From Pseudomonas sp. CCI4.2 (lineage in GTDB: Bacteria > Pseudomonadota > Gammaproteobacteria > Pseudomonadales > Pseudomonadaceae), in contig NZ_CP133781.1 of NCBI RefSeq assembly GCF_034350045.1, positions 1,642,001 to 1,706,000 on the forward strand: a stretch of 64,000 nucleotides of DNA, in the 5' to 3' direction. Every line of letters starts with the position of its first letter. The first letter of the stretch is position 1. Position numbers and translations under genes: made by a program. Shown here piece after piece: positions 57,889 through 64,000 of the stretch. The notes below the pieces were generated by a model. That model did no database searches and had not been told where the DNA came from. It saw only the letters and a program-made list of their open reading frames with translations.

Positions 57889-59019
57889 TCAATGTAGATC
57901 TTTGTACGTTTCATTGGTAGCGGAAAGGCTGCCAGCAAGGCCTTTGGCCGGTTTGAACTGGTCGCCTTCAATCGCGGTGAAGTGCACGCCGTGAGCCCCG
58001 AACGTGACATACCGTTGGTTCTTTTCCTGCTCGGTAATCGCGGTATAGGACTGTTTGCGCATCGCAACGTAATGCTGCTCGCCGCGAACGATAGCGTCGT
58101 GGAATTTAGCAATTTCGGCTGCGCCTAAGTTTAATTTTTTATTCTGATTCACCCCCCAGCGCGTTAAGCATGTTTCAGCGAAGTGCCTGACGATCCTCCC
58201 GGGCTCATGCAGCATCTTTGGTCCTTCCGAGCCATTCAGAGCCGCATTACCGACGAGCGTTGCGTGGCGGCCCGCCATTGGATAGATATGGACTCGAGTG
58301 GATGGGTGGGTCGTAGGGATCACGCAGGAGAAACCTTTGGATCGTTCATCCCTGGCGTAGAAGCCTACGTACTCCGCGACGTTGCTACCCAAGGTTACTT
58401 TTTCCCCTTGGAAATTGAGCGCTCCGGGCACTGGATCAACGGCAAAGATATTCACCTTGATATGCTTGAGCTGACTGTCCGCCAACATCGCGTTAGCAAG
58501 CATATGGCAGCTAACGCCGCCACGGCTCCAGCCAACCAAGTTCACCTGGGTGGGAATAATGCCGCCCTGTCGGAAGATTTTGATTATTTGCTCCTGAAGT
58601 TGTTGAGGCGTAAGTTTTCGGTCGCCATAGTTATATTTTCTCCATAAATAAGAGCCGGTGACTTGAACCTCTTCGATTGGAATACCGGCGGCTTTGAGGA
58701 CTTTGTAGTTTGCGGCCGTCAGTTCAGTACGCTGCCAATCACATTTCCCTTTGATCAGGTGCGCCGCATGTAAGACGTTCTCATGCCAACCTTTGCCGAA
58801 GAGCGTGCCGGACAGCCCATATTCTTTGGACTTGGTAAACATGTCATCGGCTTGGAGGTTACCGCTTCCAGGCCCGTCAATAATTGTCCAATCGACAAAC
58901 TCTCTACCCGCGTTGTTAGCGGCCAAGCTTGAAATCAGCTCGCCGTCCCAATAACTTTTATTGATGGTGTCGAAATTGGTCGACCCTGTGCCGCAAAAAT
59001 AGACAGTAAAAATACTCAT
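57889..59019 (-). CDS. Putative alpha/beta hydrolase (lipase-like), effector-type protein
   Basis: A 376-residue protein that I do not fully recognise. A GxSxG serine hydrolase elbow, NLVGWSRGGVSCHML, centres on S165. D195 in FAVDPVPGA is a candidate catalytic acid, and H252 (AGRHATLVG) or H271 is the candidate base. The N-terminus (YFCGTGSTNFD) recalls the nucleotide-free start of DUF2235/Tle-like phospholipases, whose GTGN-type loop precedes the fold. There is no signal peptide. AT-rich DNA around its start (59020-59160) differs from the neighbours. It might be a secreted phospholipase, for example a type VI Tle-like effector. This is inference; family identity is unproven. Confidence 0.55.
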   Translation of the reverse strand: MSIFTVYFCGTGSTNFDTINKSYWDGELISSLAANNAGREFVDWTIIDGPGSGNLQADDMFTKSKEYGLSGTLFGKGWHENVLHAAHLIKGKCDWQRTELTAANYKVLKAAGIPIEEVQVTGSYLWRKYNYGDRKLTPQQLQEQIIKIFRQGGIIPTQVNLVGWSRGGVSCHMLANAMLADSQLKHIKVNIFAVDPVPGALNFQGEKVTLGSNVAEYVGFYARDERSKGFSCVIPTTHPSTRVHIYPMAGRHATLVGNAALNGSEGPKMLHEPGRIVRHFAETCLTRWGVNQNKKLNLGAAEIAKFHDAIVRGEQHYVAMRKQSYTAITEQEKNQRYVTFGAHGVHFTAIEGDQFKPAKGLAGSLSATNETYKDLH

Positions 59020-59228
59020 GGTGTTAGTCTCGCTGTGTGGATTGAAAGGCGAGAATAAACAATTTTAGTTGGTTGTCATGTTGAGGTTTATTGCCGGATG
59101 TTTTAATAAAAAATTGAAGTTAGTTGTTTAGTTAAGTCTGTAGGATTTAACGTCTTTACAGTGCGGTATAACCGATAGGCAATGCTGGATTCTGGCAGAA
59201 TTTGGTGTTTTAAAGAGGCTTTTAGTGT
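59020..59228. promoter_or_regulatory. AT-rich intergenic region upstream of the lipase-like gene
   Basis: No gene is seen. The stretch 59050-59165 is clearly richer in A and T than the rest of the window (for example TTTTAATAAAAAATTGAAG). It holds many -10-like hexamers on the minus strand. It likely carries the promoter of the gene at 57889-59019. The composition is consistent with recently acquired DNA or a silenced (MvaT/H-NS-type) promoter. Confidence 0.4.
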
Positions 59229-59972
59229 TCAGCCCGCAGGGTTAAAAGTCCCTGCGGCCCCGCAATACCGCTGTTGTGTAGCCTTGCTCTGTGCTTCTCG
59301 GTCGCTGTCCGAGCGTTTGGTCCATTCGCGACATTGTTCCTTGAAGAACACCTGCGCCGCTTTGCGGCATTCGCGGTGTTCAACGGTCGCGCCAGGGAAG
59401 TTAAAACAGACGCTGTCGTCTTCAATATGGTTGTTGTAGACCTTCCACTGCGAGCGGTAGCGATTGCGGCCATCCCATTCGCGGAGGTTGGCAGTAACGA
59501 TTTCTACTTTCACAGTTCGTTGTGGAGCGTTGTTGTGTTGCAGGTCGGCTCTGAAGCCCGCCATGTAACTTTGCGAGACCATGCCCTGCGCTGGCAAAGT
59601 AGTGTTTGGACGCTCGATAGGCGCAGGCGTAGGGTGCGCTTCGTTCATGGGGGTTGGTCGAGGCTCAGCCGCACTTTTAACGACGGCTACAGGCACGGCG
59701 TCTTCGAGAGGAGCCATTGTTTCAGCGGGCTCAGGTTCGGCAATCACGACGCTTTTGGTGGGTTTATTCGTATGAAATAGAGTAGCCAGTGCATAGGCAG
59801 CAAGGCCCAAGACGGCAAGAATGATAAGGTTACGACCCCGCGAGCCAGCCGATGCAGGGCGCACCACCTTGCGTTTGCCGAGGGGTGAGCCGAGCACGAT
59901 GTCGAATTGCTCAGGATTTAAGCGTTGAATGTGTGTCAGACCATCATCTTCCGGTCGTTTTTGATCTTCCAT
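59229..59972 (-). CDS. Single-pass membrane protein of unknown function with Cys-bearing C-terminal domain
   Basis: A 247-residue protein. Residues 1-47 are cytosolic, charged and partly basic (GKRKVVRPASAGSRGR). A membrane segment (NLIILAVLGLAAYALATLF) spans about 48-66. A Pro/Glu/Ala-rich linker runs to about 130. The C-terminal outer domain (about 135-247) starts QGMVSQSYMAGFRADLQH and has four cysteines (in DSVCFNFPG, HRECRKA, KEQCREW and QRYCGAA) that could form two disulphides. The start at 59972 is preceded by AGGAAGC; a longer frame to 60119 is unlikely. It lies upstream of the hydrolase gene and could be its immunity or docking partner. Function is not recognised. Confidence 0.6.
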   Translation of the reverse strand: MEDQKRPEDDGLTHIQRLNPEQFDIVLGSPLGKRKVVRPASAGSRGRNLIILAVLGLAAYALATLFHTNKPTKSVVIAEPEPAETMAPLEDAVPVAVVKSAAEPRPTPMNEAHPTPAPIERPNTTLPAQGMVSQSYMAGFRADLQHNNAPQRTVKVEIVTANLREWDGRNRYRSQWKVYNNHIEDDSVCFNFPGATVEHRECRKAAQVFFKEQCREWTKRSDSDREAQSKATQQRYCGAAGTFNPAG

Positions 59973-60176
59973 GCTGCTTCCTTTGCGGTGTAGCCATAAT
60001 GCTCTGGTGTATCGTGCGGGAAGGGTAAACCGGCCTATGCCATTTTGCCAGCATGGTGCGGTCAGAGAATGCGATGAAACTTCCCGAGACGATCCAAAAA
60101 TCCCAAGCGCTATATGCACTTCACAGCTTAGGGTTATGGTCTGGCGCCTATCTGGCAGTCAATGGAGTGGCAGCGT

Positions 60177-62111
60177 ATGCATGAGCGTCTTGAACACGTG
60201 TTTGGCTATTCGCATTTTCGGCCTGGGCAAGAGACTGCGATTGGAGCGGTGTTAGCCGGGCGTTCGGCGGCGGCGATTTTTCCAACGGGGTCGGGCAAGT
60301 CATTGTGCTATCAGCTACCCGCGCTGATGCTGCCTCACCTGACACTGGTGGTGTCGCCTCTGTTGGCGTTGATTCAGGATCAGTTAGCGTTCTTGCAGCG
60401 CCACGGCATTGCTGCAGCCAGTATCGATTCGGCACAAAGTCGTGACAGTACCGCGCAGGTTATGGCGCGAGCCCGATCCGGTGAACTCAAAATCCTCATG
60501 ATTTCTGTGGAGCGTTTAAAGAACGAGCGCTTTCGACATTTCATCGAACAGGTGCCGATTTCGCTGTTGGTCATCGACGAAGCACACTGCATATCTGAGT
60601 GGGGCCATAACTTCCGGCCGGATTACCTCAAGCTTCCGGACTATCAACGCCAATTCAATATCCCGCAAGCGTTGTTGCTGACGGCTACCGCGACGCCGAA
60701 TGTCATCGCCGATATGCAGGCCAAATTCGCCATCGCTCCGGAGGACGTGGTGACGACCGGGTTTTATCGCCCCAATCTCAACCTATTGGTTGAGCCGGCT
60801 ATGGGTCGAGACAAGCGGAGACGATTGGTTGAGTGGTTGGGTTCGCGTGTGGGCCAGCCCACTATTGTTTATGTCACGTTACAGAAAACCGCTGAATACG
60901 TTGCTGAGCATTTGACTCAGAACGGCTTGGCGGCCAGTGCCTACCATGCCGGTCTGCCCCACGATAAGCGTGAGTCAATTCAGCGGCAATTCATGGGCGG
61001 GCGACTGAATTGCATCGTTGCCACCATCGCGTTTGGAATGGGGATCGACAAGAGCGATATCCGTAACGTCGTTCATTTCGATCTGCCGAAATCCATTGAA
61101 AACTACAGCCAGGAAATCGGCCGCGCAGGGCGAGATGGTGCGCCCTCGGACTGCTTGGTGCTGGCTAACCGTGACAGCTTGAACATCCTGGAGAATTTCG
61201 TTTACGGCGATACGCCGGAATACCTTGGCATTCGGCATGTCATCGATGAGTTACTGAATGCAGCCAACGACGGGCAGTGGGAGTTGCTACTGGGCCCCTT
61301 GGCTGATCAGAGCAATATTCGCCAACTGCCACTAAAGACCTTGCTGGTGCAACTTGAGCTGCGCGGCATCATTGCGCCACGCTTCGCTTATTTCGCTGAA
61401 TACCGTTTCAAGTTTCTGATGGAGCCGAAGCTTCTGTTGCAACGTTTTGAAGGAGAGCGGCGTCAGTTTGTCGAAGCCATTATCGAGACCTCCTATCAGG
61501 CAAGAACCTGGGCCACGGTTAACTTTGAGGCCTTGTATCAGCAGCATCAGGCCGAGCGTGGGCGAGTGGTTACTGCGCTGGATTACTTTCAGGAAAAAGG
61601 CTGGATCGAGTTAGAAAGCAAGTTGATGACCGAGGTCTACAGCTTGCTCGATATGAATTTCGACCCCGACGCGCTGGGCCATGAGTTGCATGAGTATTTC
61701 AAACAGCATGAAACCACTGAAGTGGCGCGCATCCACGCCATGCTTGATCTGTTCGCCACCGAGCGGTGCCTGAGTCATCGGCTCGCTGAGTATTTCGGCG
61801 ATCTCCAGGCGCCCGAGCAGTGCGGGCATTGTTCGGTGTGTCATGGAAATATAGCCCGACTGCCTTCGCCGCCCGCATTGCCTGCCCTGGCTGAACAAAG
61901 TTTCGATGACCTGTGCGCTGAGTTTCTGCGCCGGCATTTGGATTACACCGGCTACGATCCTAGTGCTGACTGCCTGACCCGATTCCTCTGCGGTATCAGC
62001 ATGCCGCTGTTCACCAAACTCAAAGCGCGGGGGATCAAGGGATTTGCGGCGCTGGAAAATTACCCTTATGCGCAGGTACGGGAGTGGACGCGGGGCGCAA
62101 TGATTGAATAA
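60177..62111 (+). CDS. RecQ-family ATP-dependent DNA helicase
   Basis: A 644-residue superfamily 2 helicase. Walker A FPTGSGKSLCYQLP is near residue 35, the DEAH box VIDEAHCISEWGHNF near 132, and motif VI QEIGRAGRDG near 310. A RecQ zinc module is present (CLSHRLAEYFGD, then CGHCSVC) near 530-560. The winged-helix is divergent, and no HRDC domain is obvious at the C-terminus. I choose the ATG at 60177, which has GGAG nine bases upstream; an ATG at 60162 adds five residues. It unwinds DNA in repair or recombination. It is probably a second RecQ paralogue, so I give no symbol. Confidence 0.88.
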   Translation: MHERLEHVFGYSHFRPGQETAIGAVLAGRSAAAIFPTGSGKSLCYQLPALMLPHLTLVVSPLLALIQDQLAFLQRHGIAAASIDSAQSRDSTAQVMARARSGELKILMISVERLKNERFRHFIEQVPISLLVIDEAHCISEWGHNFRPDYLKLPDYQRQFNIPQALLLTATATPNVIADMQAKFAIAPEDVVTTGFYRPNLNLLVEPAMGRDKRRRLVEWLGSRVGQPTIVYVTLQKTAEYVAEHLTQNGLAASAYHAGLPHDKRESIQRQFMGGRLNCIVATIAFGMGIDKSDIRNVVHFDLPKSIENYSQEIGRAGRDGAPSDCLVLANRDSLNILENFVYGDTPEYLGIRHVIDELLNAANDGQWELLLGPLADQSNIRQLPLKTLLVQLELRGIIAPRFAYFAEYRFKFLMEPKLLLQRFEGERRQFVEAIIETSYQARTWATVNFEALYQQHQAERGRVVTALDYFQEKGWIELESKLMTEVYSLLDMNFDPDALGHELHEYFKQHETTEVARIHAMLDLFATERCLSHRLAEYFGDLQAPEQCGHCSVCHGNIARLPSPPALPALAEQSFDDLCAEFLRRHLDYTGYDPSADCLTRFLCGISMPLFTKLKARGIKGFAALENYPYAQVREWTRGAMIE

Positions 62112-62142
62112 GGCTGCATTCTTCCATCACTAGAGTCTGCTT

Positions 62143-62574
62143 ATGACCGAGCAAAACCCGCAACGCGCTGATTATCGTCATTTCCAGCCGATCACCACCC
62201 GCTGGCACGATAACGACATCTACGGGCATGTGAATAACGTGACCTATTACAGCTATTTCGACACGGCGGTGAATAGCTATTTGATCGAGCGTGGCGGTCT
62301 GACTATTCATGACGGTGACGTGGTGGGTTTTGTGGTCAGTTCGTCGTGTGATTATTTCGCGTCGATAGCTTTCCCGGACTTGATCGACGTCGGCCTGCGC
62401 GTTGGCAAGCTGGGTAATAGCTCGGTTCAGTATGAATTGGCGGTGTTCAAGGCAGGGGAAGACGAAGCCTGCGCGGCAGGGCGTTTCGTCCATGTGTTTG
62501 TGGATCGGGCATCGAATCGCCCGGTGCCGATCCCAGATAAGCTGCGCGAGGCGTTGGAGCAATTAGTCCTGTAG
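62143..62574 (+). CDS. Hot-dog fold acyl-CoA thioesterase (YbgC/FadM type)
   Basis: A 143-residue thioesterase of the 4-hydroxybenzoyl-CoA thioesterase family. The motif [20 protein letters not shown] at about residues 21-40 carries the catalytic Asp (WHDND). Conserved residues follow in IERGGL and VVSSSCDYF. Such enzymes cleave acyl-CoA or acyl-ACP thioesters in fatty acid metabolism. It begins 31 bp after recQ and may be cotranscribed. The stop is overlapped by the repeat at 62570. Confidence 0.92.
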   Translation: MTEQNPQRADYRHFQPITTRWHDNDIYGHVNNVTYYSYFDTAVNSYLIERGGLTIHDGDVVGFVVSSSCDYFASIAFPDLIDVGLRVGKLGNSSVQYELAVFKAGEDEACAAGRFVHVFVDRASNRPVPIPDKLREALEQLVL

Positions 62575-62640
62575 GAACCAACTTGTTGGCCGGGCGGCGT
62601 CACGGTATACACCGCCTCGCCAACAAGTTGGCTCCTACAA
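62570..62640. repeat. REP-type inverted repeat, GCCAACTTGTTGG family
   Basis: TGTAGGAACCAACTTGTTGG from 62570 pairs with CCAACAAGTTGGCTCCTAC ending 62640, across a 28-base GC-rich centre. It starts within the stop codon of the thioesterase gene. The same core occurs at 6926-6939. It separates two convergent genes. Confidence 0.85.
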
Positions 62641-62678
62641 AGGGCGGTGTTTACAGCGCGATAGCGGGGCGTTTAATC

Positions 62679-64000
62679 CTACAAAATTCGGGCACTGGCG
62701 CTGGCTGTTTCCAGGCGGATGGCGACGAACTTGGACGTAGGCGTACTGCTGCCATCCCCGACACTTTCCAGGGGGACCAGCGGGTTCACTTCCGGGTAGT
62801 AAGCGGCGGCTTGCCCAGCTGGGATGTCGAACGCCAGCAGCGTGAAGCCTTTGACGCGACGCTCCAGGCCGTCATTCCAAATTGAAATCAGGTCAGCTTT
62901 TTGTCCCGGTTTAAAGCCCAGGCGAATGATGTCGGCTTCGTTGGCGAACAACACGTCACGCTGACCTTTGACCCCGCGATAACGGTCGTCCAATCCATAA
63001 ATGGTGGTGTTGTACTGATCGTGGGAGCGCATCGATTGCATGATCAAGTCCGGAATCTGACCCGTCGCTCGAACGTTTTCATGCACCAGATCCACGGGCA
63101 GGACGTTGGCCCTGAAGTTCGCTCGGGCTGTTTTGGTGTTCCAACGTCGTTCACCTGCCGCGTTGCCAAGGTAGAAGCCGCCTGGATGCTTCACGCGCTC
63201 GTTGAAGTCTTTGAAGCCGGGAATCGTGTCGGCAATCAGGTCGCGAATTCGGCTGTAATCGGCAGTTAGCCATAACCAATCCACGGGTTTGGTACCCAGG
63301 GTTGCCGCCGCAATCCCTGCGATGATCGCGGGTTCCGAGCGCATCTGTTTCGACAGCGGCTGCAGTTGGCCATTTGACGCATGGACCATGCTGAACGAAT
63401 CTTCAACGGTCACCGCTTGCGGGCCGTCAGCCTGAATATCGATGTCGGTACGGCCGAAGCACGGCAGGATCAACGCTTGTTTGCCGTGGGTCAGGTGGCT
63501 GCGGTTGAGCTTGGTGCTGATTTGCACGGTCAGGTCGCATTTGCCCAGCGCCTTAACGGTACGCGAACTGTCCGGGGTGGCTTGGGCGAAGTTGCCGCCC
63601 AGGCCGATAAATACTTTGGAGTGCCCATCAAGCATTGCGTGAATGGCTTCAACCACGTTGTGACCATTGGTACGCGGCATTTTGAACTGAAAGCGTTTTT
63701 CCAGCGCATCAAGGAACAGCGTCGGTGGACGCTCATTGATGCCCATGGTCCGGTCGCCTTGCACGTTGCTGTGGCCACGTACTGGGCACAGGCCGGCGCC
63801 CGGTTTGCCGATGTTGCCGCGCAGCAGCATCAGGTTGGCAATTTCCTGGATGGTTGGCACTGAGTGACGGTGCTGAGTGATACCCATCGCCCAGCACATG
63901 ATGACTTTTGTGCCTTTTGCGTACATCCGGGCAGCCGTTTCGATGTCGGTTAACGGCAAGCCTGACTGCTGAACAATCTCTTCCCAGGACGTGTCATCGA
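62679..64000 (-). CDS. Molybdopterin oxidoreductase, FdhF/YdeP family (partial, cut by window end)
   Basis: The C-terminal 440 residues of a molybdopterin-dependent oxidoreductase that runs off the right edge, still open in frame at 64000. The visible part includes VIMCWAMGITQHRHSVPTIQ and GNIGKPGAGLCPVRGHSNVQ, which bind the cofactor. HLTHGKQALILPCFGRTDID follows, and the C-terminal domain is the molybdopterin dinucleotide-binding one. The pattern fits the FdhF/YdeP group, whose E. coli member aids acid resistance. The N-terminal FeS region is outside the window, so formate dehydrogenase activity cannot be judged. Confidence 0.9.
   Translation of the reverse strand, partial: DDTSWEEIVQQSGLPLTDIETAARMYAKGTKVIMCWAMGITQHRHSVPTIQEIANLMLLRGNIGKPGAGLCPVRGHSNVQGDRTMGINERPPTLFLDALEKRFQFKMPRTNGHNVVEAIHAMLDGHSKVFIGLGGNFAQATPDSSRTVKALGKCDLTVQISTKLNRSHLTHGKQALILPCFGRTDIDIQADGPQAVTVEDSFSMVHASNGQLQPLSKQMRSEPAIIAGIAAATLGTKPVDWLWLTADYSRIRDLIADTIPGFKDFNERVKHPGGFYLGNAAGERRWNTKTARANFRANVLPVDLVHENVRATGQIPDLIMQSMRSHDQYNTTIYGLDDRYRGVKGQRDVLFANEADIIRLGFKPGQKADLISIWNDGLERRVKGFTLLAFDIPAGQAAAYYPEVNPLVPLESVGDGSSTPTSKFVAIRLETASASARIL

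Overview
The window is chromosomal DNA of a Pseudomonas species, most likely from the fluorescens or a neighbouring group. The evidence is gene order as well as single genes. The blocks hemB-ppk/ppx, trxA-rho-acyltransferase-ubiD, zapA/ssrS/5-FTHF cyclo-ligase, pepP-ubiH-ubiI, gcvT-gcvH, argE-argA-gshA-tex, ompR-envZ (amgRS), the rimABK operon and hslR-hslO-pckA occur in this order in Pseudomonas chromosomes. Dispersed REP-type inverted repeats of the Pseudomonas kind also fill several gaps. This assignment is from memory of synteny; no search was run.

Layout. 1-6.8 kb: a membrane di-iron hydroxylase, a DedA protein, haem synthesis (hemB) and the polyphosphate pair ppk and ppx, which converge. 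6.8-14.1 kb: an accessory block between ppx and trxA. It holds a 600-bp repeat-rich gap, a five-gene operon built around a type VI secretion Hcp protein (7440-10892), and a complete polar amino acid ABC importer on the other strand. 14.1-20.5 kb: trxA, rho with a C-rich leader, an OafA-like O-acyltransferase, ubiD and a flavin/2Fe-2S reductase. 20.5-30.4 kb: small envelope and housekeeping genes, the 6S RNA gene, zapA, a ZapB-like coiled coil, ygfB, pepP and two ubiquinone hydroxylases. 30.6-35.1 kb: an iron-type ABC binding protein and permease, then gcvT and gcvH without gcvP. 35.2-41.6 kb: a DUF2388 protein, an SPFH/NfeD pair, an orphan GspE/PilB-type ATPase, an ACT-like protein divergent from an Lrp regulator, and a CYTH-CHAD protein. 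41.7-49 kb: arginine and glutathione synthesis (argE, argA, gshA), a thioesterase and tex. 49-57.8 kb: ompR-envZ, rimA-rimB-rimK, hslR, a PAP2 phosphatase, hslO and pckA. 57.9-64 kb: an accessory patch with a putative lipase-like protein and a membrane-anchored partner, then a RecQ-type helicase, a thioesterase and the 3' part of a molybdopterin oxidoreductase.

The most interesting loci are two. The first is the Hcp operon: a DUF2515-like protein, two tandemly duplicated membrane-anchored proteins, Hcp, and a small protein with a possible transthyretin-like end. All but one junction are ATGA overlaps. It looks like an orphan type VI effector/immunity/carrier module whose cargo I cannot assign to a known toxin class. 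The second is the pair at 57889-59972, a GxSxG hydrolase of effector-like form beside a single-pass membrane protein with a cysteine-bearing outer domain. Smaller points are an Arg-rich overlapping reading frame before argA, a 15-bp perfect hairpin between ompR and envZ, a missing gcvP, and a 50-residue membrane peptide gene at 24172.

No tRNA, rRNA, CRISPR array, prophage or insertion sequence was seen.
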